A stretch of DNA of 46,540 nt from Lachnospiraceae bacterium (GTDB lineage: Bacteria; Bacillota; Clostridia; Lachnospirales; Lachnospiraceae). This document shows positions 26,498-35,024 of the stretch, one piece after another (position 1 is the first letter of the stretch; each line of letters starts with the position of its first letter). A model generated the notes under the pieces. It was not told where the DNA came from, searched no databases, and was given only the letters and a program-made list of their open reading frames with translations. The DNA lies in assembly GCA_015056975.1 (NCBI GenBank), contig SVFG01000010.1:1-46540 (forward strand), written 5' to 3'. Position numbers and translations under genes: made by a program.

Positions 26498-28882
26498 ATG
26501 AAAAATGCAAAGCAAAAAATAATTTTTATATTAATAATGCTGTCTGTTGTAGGAATATTAAGTTTTGGATATGTATTGTTTAGTCGTAATAAGGATGAGC
26601 AATTTTCGAGTGATAAATATGTGAATAAATATAAATGGATGAAAATGCTATGTGAGCAAGTAGGAATGACGGAATTTGAAAATGACATACCGTATTTTAC
26701 TGATGTGGATATAGACAATAAGTATTTTCCATATATACAGTCGGCAGTAGAGTGGGGAGTATTAGATGGTGGAGATTGTTTTGATGGGAAGTCTGCGGTT
26801 GTAGGTAGAGATATTGCAATAACAGCAATGAAAGTATTGGGGCACGATAAAGTACAAATATATCTTGAAACAAACGAAGAAATAACTGATGACATGTATA
26901 TTACGGTGGCTTTAGAGACAGGACTGATTGAGGCGGGAGAACTTACAGAGAAATTCACAAGGGATGAATGTCGAGAAGTATTAGAATATTTTGATAAAGT
27001 ATATTTTACAGATTTTTGGATAGATGATTATTTTAAAACAGCATATCAGAAAGATGTTATGGAGTTACCATCGACGGAAGTATTGCAAAATAATGACGAT
27101 TATACAAAGCTTTTTGTAAAGGATAATTCTTTAAGTGACATAGAAGTAGGAAATATTATCATTTTGGAACAAAAGAATACAGGTATTAAAGTTGCCAGAA
27201 AAGTTATGGAGATTAATGATGAGGGAGCAATAAATTTATCGCCTGTAGACTTAAGCGAAGTAGTTGAAACTTTAACGGTATCAGATATTACAGAACTTAC
27301 ATTTGCCGATATTGTTGATTATTACGGCTTAAATGAAGTAAACAGTCTTAGCAGTAATCTAAGTGAAAAGGGAATAGATGCAAATGTATTAAGTACATCT
27401 GTGTTTTCTATAGATGCACAAAGTAAAGGTTTTAAACTGGCTCTTTCTACAGAAAGTGAAGATGATGATAAGTATTTACAGGTAAAGCTTATAGATAATA
27501 ATACAGGTTTGTTTTATGTACTTCCATTAAATGTGCCTATAGCGGGAGAATGCAATTTTGCAGCTGAGATTGATGTAGATAAATTGTTGATTGGCGGGCA
27601 AGTTGATTACTCGATATGGAAAGGAGGATTACAGTATGCGGATGTGGCGTTAGATGCACATGCAACACTTTCCGGTAGTATTAATGTGCAAGGGGAGCAA
27701 AAATTATTACTTTGTAAGACACCGGTTCCATTGGGAAATGGATTTGTAGGAGTGGATGTATCAATATACTTAGTACTTACAGCTGATGGTGGAATTTCGT
27801 TCGACTTGGATATCCCAATTGAAGCATCAGTAAACTATGAAAAGGATAAAGGGATTAGAAAATTTGAACATCAGATTTCGGCGCAAAGACCAACTATTGA
27901 AGCAAATTGTGAAATTGGTATGTTACTTAGAATGGAACCGGTACTGACGATTCTTGGCTGTCTGGATGTAATAGATGTAGAGGCTGATATGGGATTATCG
28001 GTAAGTGTCAGTATAATAAACAGATCGAATACGCAAATATGTACTGATATTAAGGCCGCGTTTCCTATTATTTCTGTTTCGGTATGTGGTGATGAGGATG
28101 TAAACTCATTGATCGGTGCATTGGGCTTATCGGCAAGTTGGGATATTGTTTCTGCAGAATCAGCGCCATTTAAAATGGGATTTCATTATGAAGTGCGTCC
28201 CGATGAAACAGCACAGTTTGTGAAAAGGTGCACCTTTGAGGAACAAAAAGAGAAGAAAATTGAAGTGGATGATGAAACAGAAACGGAACTATATACATAT
28301 CACACGAGATATGGGGAAGTAAATCATACAGATACCCACACATTTTATTTTGATTATCCGCAACATTGGAAGATAACAAAAGAGGAGATAGAAGGGAGTT
28401 CAACTTTTTGGGGGGAATACGCCGAGGAGTTTGTAGAGCTTACTAATGATAGAGGTATAACGATTAGATTTATTATGTTTGAAGATGAACTTTATAAATT
28501 GGGGGGAAGAGGGCGACTCTATACAGAATATGAGGCAACGCAAATGTCAGAATCGCAACTCACTCCACTTATAGTAGATGATTTGAGTGGAGATTATGTG
28601 GTAGCAAAATTTAGGCGCATAGGGGAGATGATATCAGAAACGGACAGTGAGTTACAAACTTATGAGAAAGAATATATATGTTATGCTTTACTAGATTGGG
28701 AGAACATCAATATAGGTGTTAAAAACATGGGGGCATTTGGAAGCGGGTATGGATTTGAGGAAATGGTTTCATTTAATTATCCCAATCCTTGTGTCTTCTA
28801 TGCAAAATCACCGGATGGTACATTTACAGAACAGGAAGAAAAGGAGGTAATAGAGATACTAGCAAGTTTTAGAACACAATAA
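26498..28882 (+). CDS. Large exported membrane-anchored protein with SLH-like N-terminus
   Basis: This 794-residue protein has an uncleaved-type signal anchor (MKNAKQKIIFILIMLSVVG and following, about residues 7-29). Residues 45-180 resemble two or three degenerate S-layer homology repeats, for example 'IPYFTDVDID...YFPYIQSAVEWGVLDGG' and the 'VALETGLIEAGELTEKFTRDECREVLEYF' stretch. The centre (200-600) is beta-rich and unassigned. The last 170 residues include YFDYPQHWKITKEEI, reminiscent of small extracytoplasmic PsbP/lipoprotein-like domains. Base composition is clearly AT-richer than the flanking housekeeping genes. It is the first gene of a three-gene cassette behind the palindromic operators. 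The specific function is unknown; cell-envelope location is inferred from the anchor. Confidence 0.7.
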   Translation: MKNAKQKIIFILIMLSVVGILSFGYVLFSRNKDEQFSSDKYVNKYKWMKMLCEQVGMTEFENDIPYFTDVDIDNKYFPYIQSAVEWGVLDGGDCFDGKSAVVGRDIAITAMKVLGHDKVQIYLETNEEITDDMYITVALETGLIEAGELTEKFTRDECREVLEYFDKVYFTDFWIDDYFKTAYQKDVMELPSTEVLQNNDDYTKLFVKDNSLSDIEVGNIIILEQKNTGIKVARKVMEINDEGAINLSPVDLSEVVETLTVSDITELTFADIVDYYGLNEVNSLSSNLSEKGIDANVLSTSVFSIDAQSKGFKLALSTESEDDDKYLQVKLIDNNTGLFYVLPLNVPIAGECNFAAEIDVDKLLIGGQVDYSIWKGGLQYADVALDAHATLSGSINVQGEQKLLLCKTPVPLGNGFVGVDVSIYLVLTADGGISFDLDIPIEASVNYEKDKGIRKFEHQISAQRPTIEANCEIGMLLRMEPVLTILGCLDVIDVEADMGLSVSVSIINRSNTQICTDIKAAFPIISVSVCGDEDVNSLIGALGLSASWDIVSAESAPFKMGFHYEVRPDETAQFVKRCTFEEQKEKKIEVDDETETELYTYHTRYGEVNHTDTHTFYFDYPQHWKITKEEIEGSSTFWGEYAEEFVELTNDRGITIRFIMFEDELYKLGGRGRLYTEYEATQMSESQLTPLIVDDLSGDYVVAKFRRIGEMISETDSELQTYEKEYICYALLDWENINIGVKNMGAFGSGYGFEEMVSFNYPNPCVFYAKSPDGTFTEQEEKEVIEILASFRTQ

Positions 28883-28911
28883 TTTACAAATCGTTTGAGG
28901 AGGAATATTGA

Positions 28912-29391
28912 ATGAACATTAAGCAGAAATATCAGAAATTGAATGGAATAGCAGTTGTTTTGGCAATTGTACTTGGCTTGATTGTGGGATTTTCATGCAA
29001 TCAAAGTGAACGATTATTAATGTGGATATTTTTATTTATGGGAATATTTACTTATGTATTAGATGCACATAAAACAAAAGCAATAGATAGAGAACTTGGA
29101 ATATATAAAATTAAAGATAATTATTGGATGGATAGAAATGGTTATTGGCATGAGGGCGGCTCAGAAATATATGCATTAAAACTGGAAAATTATTTCGCAA
29201 ATGGAGGACAGGCTTTTGGTTATACCTTTGGGCCTTCAATGCGGCTTATTTTTATTATCATATTTGTGCTTACAATAAGTTATGCAGTGGGTTTACCAAT
29301 ACTTGAAAGTTCAAAAGATAGGATGGCAAGTATTGTGATACTTTCACTGATTTGGCTATATATACTGTTTAGAAAGGTTATTAGAGGATAA
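28912..29391 (+). CDS. Small multipass membrane protein of the cassette
   Basis: This 159-residue protein has hydrophobic segments at about residues 13-31, 37-52, 106-127 and 134-153. Between the second and third is a soluble stretch with YWMDRNGYWHEGGSEIYALKLENYF. No family is recognised. AGGAGG precedes the ATG. It lies 29 bases after the SLH-like gene and 16 bases before the lipoprotein gene, so the three are one operon. Codon use is AT-rich like its neighbours. It may provide membrane assembly or anchoring for the two exported proteins, but this is context-only inference. Confidence 0.65.
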   Translation: MNIKQKYQKLNGIAVVLAIVLGLIVGFSCNQSERLLMWIFLFMGIFTYVLDAHKTKAIDRELGIYKIKDNYWMDRNGYWHEGGSEIYALKLENYFANGGQAFGYTFGPSMRLIFIIIFVLTISYAVGLPILESSKDRMASIVILSLIWLYILFRKVIRG

Positions 29392-29407
29392 TGGAGGACG
29401 CAATTTT

Positions 29408-30709
29408 ATGAAAAAATATCTTATATTATTAATGAGTGTGGGAATGTTATTTTTGGCAGGATGTGCTAAGGTGAAGGACCAAGAACAGGTATTAGCAGAT
29501 TTGGAATCCGGGAAACAATTTGCATTTCTGAAAGATGGTGAACAAATCACGGAATTTGTTATTACGGAAAGACATACTGAGAAATCTAAGAAAACTGATA
29601 CTGTGTGTTGTGAGGTGACAGTTAAGGACGAGATATGCGAGAGCAAAAAGGAAGTTGAACTTACATACACTTTGGATTCGAAAGAAGGATGGATTCTTGG
29701 TGATTTGGATGTCAATGATTCTGACGAATGGCTACAGACACCTATAAAGGGAGTAAGTGAAGACGTTGTGGCTTTAGACCTGATAGGGAGAATGCTTGAA
29801 ATTGATTATGAATATTGGGTATTAACTAAAGACAACATAAAGTCAGTTTCATTTGTGAGCCAAGAAACAAAGCTTAATGAAAAGAAAGATGAGGTTAAAG
29901 TTGCAGTAATTATTGATGCTGAGTTTTTAGAACTGGAAGCAGAACTACGAATGGAATATGTCTTTGATAATGGGTGGAAAAATCAGACCATATCTGAAGT
30001 TGAAAAATATCAAATCTCTTTAAAACCGGAATACATTTTGAAGATAACTGATGCTGAATTGATATCTATAATTGCAGAACAGGATATTTATTTGGAAGAG
30101 GAGAAGGCTGGGGGATTTGTGATCATTCCTGATGCCTATACGCAGAAGATGCATACTGTATCAATTGAGGAAGATGAGATAAGCGATTTTTCTTTAGATG
30201 AGCAAAATGTAGTGGATGGAGGTGCAAGGAATGTAATTGAATGTCATTGTACGTTAACGAAATCAAATGCCACATTTTTATTAAATACGTCAATTTCCTA
30301 TCAATATAGTAGGGGAGATGGTTGGAAGGTGGCATCTGTATCGACTCAATATTCATGTGCTTCTGTCGATATTATAGGAGAGTGGACAGGAACATACAAT
30401 GATGCTCCTTTTGGAGGAACTTCTATATTGACGATATCTGATATGGATGAGAATGGGAACATAACGGGAATTTATAGTTATACTCCCGCTCCTGAAGATT
30501 CAAGTACAAAACCGGGAAGTTATCAAGTTTCTGGAACTATTAATATGAGTACTTTGGATATTAATCTAAAGGCAGGAGATTGGATAGATAAACCATTAAA
30601 AGTATATACATGGTCAAAAGGCGATATCATAGCTACTTTGTGTGTAGATGAAGCGACAATGAAAGGCGTTGCTCAAGGTAGTTGCCCATTTGTTGTAAAA
30701 AGACAATAA
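29408..30709 (+). CDS. Lipoprotein with three internal repeats and a C-terminal beta domain
   Basis: This 433-residue protein has a signal peptide and lipobox LFLAGC with lipidated Cys19. Three units of roughly 80-95 residues (about 25-103, 118-198 and 216-314) each end in a strand plus 'Gly-Trp' (GW at 94-95, 189-190, 305-306): TYTLDSKEGW, EYVFDNGW and SYQYSRGDGW. The C-terminal 110 residues (IIGEWTGTYNDAPFGGTS, then GTINMSTLDINLKAGDW) look like a small beta-barrel or lipocalin-like domain. GGAGG precedes the ATG. It is the last gene of the AT-rich cassette and is followed by a strong terminator. Surface location is predicted; the ligand is unknown. Confidence 0.75.
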   Translation: MKKYLILLMSVGMLFLAGCAKVKDQEQVLADLESGKQFAFLKDGEQITEFVITERHTEKSKKTDTVCCEVTVKDEICESKKEVELTYTLDSKEGWILGDLDVNDSDEWLQTPIKGVSEDVVALDLIGRMLEIDYEYWVLTKDNIKSVSFVSQETKLNEKKDEVKVAVIIDAEFLELEAELRMEYVFDNGWKNQTISEVEKYQISLKPEYILKITDAELISIIAEQDIYLEEEKAGGFVIIPDAYTQKMHTVSIEEDEISDFSLDEQNVVDGGARNVIECHCTLTKSNATFLLNTSISYQYSRGDGWKVASVSTQYSCASVDIIGEWTGTYNDAPFGGTSILTISDMDENGNITGIYSYTPAPEDSSTKPGSYQVSGTINMSTLDINLKAGDWIDKPLKVYTWSKGDIIATLCVDEATMKGVAQGSCPFVVKRQ

Positions 30710-30716
30710 TATATAG

Positions 30717-30753
30717 AACGAGAGGTGCTTTATAGAAAAGTACCTCTCGTTTT
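30717..30753. terminator. Terminator between the lipoprotein and DUF6062 genes
   Basis: A 15-base inverted repeat with one G-U pair: 30717-30731 (AACGAGAGGTGCTTT) with 30737-30751, loop of 5 bases, then TTT. It serves the plus-strand cassette and may also stop the convergent minus-strand gene. Confidence 0.85.
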
Positions 30754-30758
30754 GAAAT

Positions 30759-31520
30759 TTATTTATTCATTTTATAAGGCAAATCTGCAGGATATCCGCC
30801 CTTCAACTTTTGCATGCCGCGCTGAATGGCATCTCTGGAATTTTTCCAATCAGCATCCCGATTGCAGTAATCAAATTTTTCTACCATCCATGCCACATCA
30901 TCAAAGAGACGTTCCATATTTTGCTCCATGAGAGGCATTACCAGCTTGTAAAAGCCCTCTTTTTCCTTGTCGGAAAGCTTACTGTCGGCACCTGCGCACA
31001 GGTCCTTAAAGTGAGAGAGGCAAAAACCCTTGCTTGCAGCCACCTTATCGTAGAAATCACTGTCCTGCCTAAACAGATAAAAGAAAGTATCCATATAGCG
31101 GTCATAGGTGTCTTTATATTGCTTACAAATGTAGCAGGAATCCTCCTTTTCCTGAATCCAGTTTACAATAGAATTGCTGCTGTCCGCAGACTTGGAGAAC
31201 ATGCTTTTAAAGGAAGATTTACCGGGGGTAAAGCCGGAAAACTGCTGCTTCATCTCGCGGATCATACGCATGTAGTGAGTTTTTAATATCCAGGCATTTC
31301 CTAAAGTGTTTCCATAGTCAAACATCTTTTTAAAGTGAGGGCGACAAAAGCCTGCCTTGTCAGTCATGTCGCGGATATCCGCCTCCATATAGGAGGAGCC
31401 GGCACCCAACACAAAATCCAGTAAATCCTGTTCAATACTTCTCTCAATATAGCAAAAAGGGCATTCATCCTTTGCATCAACTGCCTCATTTAGAGGAATG
31501 GTGTAAAGCTGTTCTTTCAT
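30759..31520 (-). CDS. DUF6062-like protein with duplicated CxxC...CxxH motif
   Basis: This 253-residue soluble protein has the same metal-site layout twice: Cys20-x2-Cys23 (ECPFCYIER) with Cys59-x2-His62 (GFCRPHF), and Cys129-x2-Cys132 (SCYICKQY) with Cys167-x2-His170 (GFCLSHF). Each half is helical. The arrangement suggests two zinc or iron sites made by an ancient duplication. It resembles DUF6062 proteins of Lachnospiraceae; the family name is from memory. Function is unknown. Its upstream region contains the long hairpin element copy B (31603-31855). Confidence 0.75.
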   Translation of the reverse strand: MKEQLYTIPLNEAVDAKDECPFCYIERSIEQDLLDFVLGAGSSYMEADIRDMTDKAGFCRPHFKKMFDYGNTLGNAWILKTHYMRMIREMKQQFSGFTPGKSSFKSMFSKSADSSNSIVNWIQEKEDSCYICKQYKDTYDRYMDTFFYLFRQDSDFYDKVAASKGFCLSHFKDLCAGADSKLSDKEKEGFYKLVMPLMEQNMERLFDDVAWMVEKFDYCNRDADWKNSRDAIQRGMQKLKGGYPADLPYKMNK

Positions 31521-31602
31521 AAAAATGATATTTCCTTTCGTGAAAATATTAAACTATATATATTTTAATCCAAAGGTGAGAAAAATACAACGTTTATGTG
31601 CA

Positions 31603-31855
31603 TATGGTAGTGGAGGGCAGTTAGAGATTCGTGATGGAGTTGGCGCGAGGCAGGATACCATGACAGCCGCAGGCACGCTTTCGCTATGAGCAGATGTGTA
31701 GTGTGCGTTAAGGAGAATTGCGAAGCGATTCTCTCAGAATCGTCGCTGCAGAGCGACGATTTAGGACCGGCGTGCTCAGAATGCACTGCTTGTGTCATGG
31801 TATCCTACCTCGCGCCAACTCCAATACAAGTAATTAACTGCCCTCCACTACCATA
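31603..31855 (-). repeat. Long intergenic hairpin element, family 1, copy B
   Basis: The arms at 31603-31665 and 31793-31855 are each 63 bases and complementary. The outer 21, a middle 16 and an inner 14 bases match perfectly, separated by an 11-base unpaired patch and one difference. In reverse orientation it carries the same boxes as copy A: 31763-31791 matches 28 of 29 bases of box 1, and 31668-31687 matches 19 of 20 bases of box 2. The arms share no sequence with those of copy A. Between the boxes are two perfect hairpins (GAGAAT/ATTCTC at 31713-31733 and AATCGTCGCT/AGCGACGATT at 31738-31761). It fills the divergent gap 31521-31882; no gene is seen there. Confidence 0.9.
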
Positions 31856-31882
31856 TACCCATAAATATTATAAGGAGGCAAT

Positions 31883-32864
31883 ATGAGAATCATTGATATG
31901 CACTGTGATACGATTTCAGAACTTTTGAAGAAGAAGCGGGCAGGGGAGGAGGTTTCCCTTCTTCAAAACACCGGTCATGTAGACCTTGTTAGAATGCAAA
32001 AGAGCGGTTACCTGTTGCAAAATTTCGCTCTGTTTGTAAATATGGGAACCTGTGAAAATCCCTGGAAAGAGGTCTGCGAATTGCATCAGCTTTATGAAGA
32101 GGAACTATGCGAAAACAGTGACATGATAGCTCCGGTTTACTGCTATCAGGATATTGCAGAGAATGAGTCAGCTGGAAAAATGTCAGCCATGCTTACAGTG
32201 GAAGAAGGCGGTGTGTGCGGTGGTGAGCTAGAGAAGTTAAGAGAGCTTTATGATATGGGAGTCCGTATGCTGACCCTTACATGGAATCATCCCAATGAAT
32301 TAGGTTATCCGAATAAACAGGAAGGTGGGCTTACAGAAGTTGGCAGAGCCTTTGTGGCGGAAATGGAGAAACTTGGAATGATTGTAGATGTTTCACATTT
32401 ATCGGATACGGGCATTTATGATGTGCTTTCGGTTGCGAAAAAGCCTTTTGTAGCAAGTCATTCCAATGCAAGGGAAATATGTGCCAGTGCCCGTAATCTA
32501 TCGGATGATATGATACGGAGGTTGGCCCAAGCAGGAGGATGTATGGGGGCTTAATTTCTATGCACATTTTCTGAGAATAGTTTCGGCAGGGGAAAAAAAT
32601 CCCGGAACCATTAAGGATGTGGTACGCCATGCCAGACATATTGTAAATATTGGTGGAATCGAGGTGCTTGGAATCGGTAGTGATTTTGATGGCATTGACA
32701 CTCATGGGGAATTGCCGGGGGCTCAGAGTATGGAGCTTTTGTGGGATGCCTTGCATAAATCAGGTTTTACACAAGCACAATTGGACAAAATATTCTGTGG
32801 CAATGTACTTCGGGTATACAGATCTACATTGCAAGAGTGTCACAAACAACTCATACCCTATTGA
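31883..32864 (+). pseudogene. Membrane dipeptidase (peptidase M19), single-base frameshift
   Basis: The intact protein would be a zinc dipeptidase of about 325 residues. Frame 1 (31883-32554) holds MHCDTI, the bridging Glu in MLTVEEGG, DVSHLSD and ASHSNARE. After MGA it meets a stop at 32552-32554. Dropping one G from the run GGGGG at 32545-32549 gives GLNFYAHFLRIVSAGEKNPG and continues through GIGSDFDGID to a stop at 32862-32864. All M19 metal and catalytic residues are present across the two frames. The gene is therefore recently broken, phase-variable through the G-run, or misread in sequencing. AAGGAGG precedes the start. Confidence 0.9.
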
Positions 32865-32914
32865 CACACGGAAAAGGATTTTATATAATGTGCTTAAGAA
32901 GGTAGGTGGTGTAT

Positions 32915-33766
32915 ATGGATTATACCAAGTATCCGTTAAGCGGCAAGTATTATACGGGAGCCGAGCGCAAAAAGGGAATTGCGATTCGAGGTGTTCCATT
33001 CATAGTAAAGTATGCAAAGGAATCCCCCTTGGGTATGACTTATAGTCACGTGTCAGAGTATCTTGGCTCCCATTTGTTTGCTGATGCGGGTTTTTTGACT
33101 CAAGAGACTATGCTGGGAACCTGTGATGGTAAGCCGGTTGTAGTGCTGAAGGATTTCATTGGTGAGGATGAGACATTTGTGCCCTTCAATGATATGGGTG
33201 ACAGTTCTCTGGAGCAGGATAAGGAGCGTTATCAGTATTCCTATGAGGATATCATGCAGATGATTTGTGATAACACCAAGCTTACCAGTGTGGATGAGAC
33301 TTTAAGTCATTTCTGGGATATGTATCTGATGGATGCATGGATTGGCAATTTTGACAGACATGGAGCCAATTGGGGATTTCTCAAGAAGGATGGAAGGTAC
33401 CGTTTGTCACCTATATATGATAATGGTTCGTCATTGTTTCCCAAGCTTAATACGGATGAGATGGTGTATCAGGTGCTTGCTTCCAAGGAGGAGATGGATA
33501 AGCGGATTTTTCAGTTTCCCACATCCCAAATTAAGCTGAAGGGGCGCAAGAGCTCCTATTATGAGGTGATTGACAGCTTACAGTTTGAAGCCTGTAATGA
33601 AGCGCTAATACGCATGAAGGAGCGCATTTGCTTGGACAGAGCATTTACACTGATAGAAGAAACAGAGCAGATAAGCGATATGAGAAAGCAGTTTTATAAG
33701 GCGATGCTGGAGCGCAGATATGAGGAGTTACTGGAAAAGCCCTACAGGAAGCTTACATCACTTTAA
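32915..33766 (+). CDS. HipA-like serine/threonine kinase (kinase core only)
   Basis: The 283-residue product has the HipA/CtkA kinase core without the HipA N-terminal domain. Visible elements are ATP-binding Lys32 (FIVKYAK), the helix Glu48 in THSE-like YSHVSEYLG, and the catalytic loop NFDRHGANWGF (Asp147, Asn152). The metal motif YDNGSSLFP (Asp169) follows. HipA is about 440 residues, whereas the HipT subunit of HipBST and CtkA are about 300, so this resembles the split type. AGGTGG lies 5 bases before ATG 32915. The next gene starts 13 bases after the stop and probably encodes its partner. The target protein is unknown; HipA/HipT relatives phosphorylate aminoacyl-tRNA synthetases. Confidence 0.85.
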   Translation: MDYTKYPLSGKYYTGAERKKGIAIRGVPFIVKYAKESPLGMTYSHVSEYLGSHLFADAGFLTQETMLGTCDGKPVVVLKDFIGEDETFVPFNDMGDSSLEQDKERYQYSYEDIMQMICDNTKLTSVDETLSHFWDMYLMDAWIGNFDRHGANWGFLKKDGRYRLSPIYDNGSSLFPKLNTDEMVYQVLASKEEMDKRIFQFPTSQIKLKGRKSSYYEVIDSLQFEACNEALIRMKERICLDRAFTLIEETEQISDMRKQFYKAMLERRYEELLEKPYRKLTSL

Positions 33767-33779
33767 GGAAGGAGAAGCT

Positions 33780-34691
33780 ATGGAGAGAACCTATGTGTGT
33801 CGGGACTGGGTACCGAGGAATGAGATTACCACTCCTCTTAAGGGTACAATTATTTACCGTAATTGCGGAATCATCAAGGCAGTCACCAAGGAACAGGAGA
33901 AGATACAGGTAGGTCGGATTACCTACGAGGAATTTGATAATGAGGAATATCAGTATATCATTTCCCCCTTTTGGGAGATTATTGATATGCTTCCTACCAG
34001 TGTATTTCAGGGCATTCCCGGAATCGACATGGACCTTCGTTTAGAGCATTATTATCGGGCAAATTACGACCCTGTGTTCATTACCGAGCGTACACCCGGC
34101 AAGAACAGGGAGGATTTGTGGGAGCTTTTGGATAGTGTGGGACTGACCTATTATGACAGATTGGAGTGGTTAATCAGGACGGACCTTCGGGCTGCGGTAG
34201 ATAATCTCATAGTGGAGCGGGCGAGGGAAGAGGCTTGTACCACGCAGGTGACTGACAGCAGACAACTGTCTAAGGTGCTTGAGGAAAGTCAGTATGGAGA
34301 TACGGTTATTATCTCTCATTTGGAGCTTTTGGGAAAGAATTTTGCGGCCTGTACCAAGACGCTAAACCGTCTCATGCACTATGGAGTACGCTTGATTTCC
34401 AAGGCGGAGAAGATTGATATCTGCCCGGAGGAATACAAGGCATTTTTACCGATGGTGGAGGCTCTGTGCAGGATGAATGAAAGAGCACGCAGAGAAAGAC
34501 AACAGGAAGGAATTGAAGCTGCCAAGGAGCAGAATCGTTACAGAGGAAGAGTACGCAAGGAGACAGATGAAGCGTTTCTTGCGGAGACCATAAGGCGTTT
34601 TAGGGAGAAAGAAATATCTTTGGAAGAAGCTTTGCGATTGACTGAGCTGTCCAAATCCACCTTTTACCGGAGAATGAAAGAAAAAGCTTGA
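33780..34691 (+). CDS. Chimeric partner protein: HipA-N-like region plus inactive serine-resolvase C-terminus
   Basis: Residues 155-303 of this 303-residue protein follow the Tn3-type resolvase layout. The stretch DTVIISHLELLGKN aligns with the 'GDtlvV..lDRLGR' strand, YGVRLIS follows, and a long helix ends RERQQEGIEAAKEQ. A Hin/resolvase-type helix-turn-helix closes it (ISLEEALRLTELSKSTFYRRMKE). The two catalytic arginines of DRLGR are Leu and Lys here, and the N-terminal nucleophile Ser half is absent. Residues 1-150 instead hold VGRITYEEFDNEEYQYI, PVFITERTPGKNREDLWELL and similar, loosely like the HipA N-terminal domain. GGAAGGAG precedes ATG 33780. A DNA-binding and kinase-restraining partner is inferred. 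Confidence 0.7.
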   Translation: MERTYVCRDWVPRNEITTPLKGTIIYRNCGIIKAVTKEQEKIQVGRITYEEFDNEEYQYIISPFWEIIDMLPTSVFQGIPGIDMDLRLEHYYRANYDPVFITERTPGKNREDLWELLDSVGLTYYDRLEWLIRTDLRAAVDNLIVERAREEACTTQVTDSRQLSKVLEESQYGDTVIISHLELLGKNFAACTKTLNRLMHYGVRLISKAEKIDICPEEYKAFLPMVEALCRMNERARRERQQEGIEAAKEQNRYRGRVRKETDEAFLAETIRRFREKEISLEEALRLTELSKSTFYRRMKEKA

Positions 34692-34744
34692 CAAGGATGA
34701 TTGACAGTCCTATAATACAATCAATTTCATATTCAAGTGATTTG

Positions 34745-35021
34745 ATTAAGAAAAGCAATGATAAGAAGAAGTAACACGAAGGGAAACATACAGAAAGCTG
34801 CTGGTTGATGAGAAGCGCATGGGAAGCTTTGTGTGAATACATCTTTGAGCTTCGCACCGAATACGATTGTTAGTAGGCTGCGACGGTTCCTGCACCCGTT
34901 AACGTGCTAGAGTATAAGCATTTTGCCGTACTCGATAAGGTAGACAGCGCGAGCTGTTTATAAACATTAGGTGGTAACGCGAGATTAGACTCTCGTCCTT
35001 TTGAAGGACGGGAGTTTTTTT
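34745..35021 (+). ncRNA. Tyrosine T-box leader
   Basis: Stem I contains AGAAGTAACACGAAGG, GCTGGTTGATGAGAAGC and the specifier region GTGTGAATACATCTTTGAGC, with the Tyr codon TAC at 34838-34840. The antiterminator T-box sequence AGGTGGTAACGCG lies at 34969-34981. Its TGGT bulge would pair with a tRNA ending ACCA, as expected for tRNATyr with A73. An intrinsic terminator follows. Uncharged tRNATyr should stabilise the antiterminator and turn tyrS on. The T-box differs from the strict consensus AGGGTGGNACCGCG at two places but stays within known variation. Confidence 0.93.
34989..35021 (+). terminator. T-box-controlled terminator
   Basis: ACTCTCGTCCTT (34989-35000) pairs with AAGGACGGGAGT (35004-35015) with one G-U pair, then a run of seven T (35015-35021). 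Confidence 0.92.
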
Positions 35022-35024
35022 GTG

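Noticed and set aside
26498..28882. The large exported protein as a true S-layer protein.
   Set aside because: Only its N-terminal region resembles SLH repeats, the repeats are degenerate, and it has a membrane anchor. The label was kept as SLH-like only.
31668..31791. A CRISPR array or tandem repeats in the GC-rich gaps near 8.0 and 31.7 kb.
   Set aside because: The repeats are inverted, not direct and regularly spaced, and no cas genes are present. They are explained by the hairpin elements.
32915..33766. The kinase as a full-length HipA.
   Set aside because: It is 283 residues and begins close to the ATP-binding strand, so the HipA N-terminal subdomain is missing from this polypeptide.
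33780..34691. The resolvase-like protein as an active site-specific recombinase or transposon remnant.
   Set aside because: The nucleophile Ser half is absent and the DRLGR arginines are replaced. No inverted repeats or att-like sites flank it, and it sits in an operon with the kinase.
34858..34862. The second TAC-containing stretch in the T-box leader as the specifier codon.
   Set aside because: It lies after the specifier stem closes. The TAC at 34838-34840 is in the expected position before TTTGAGC.
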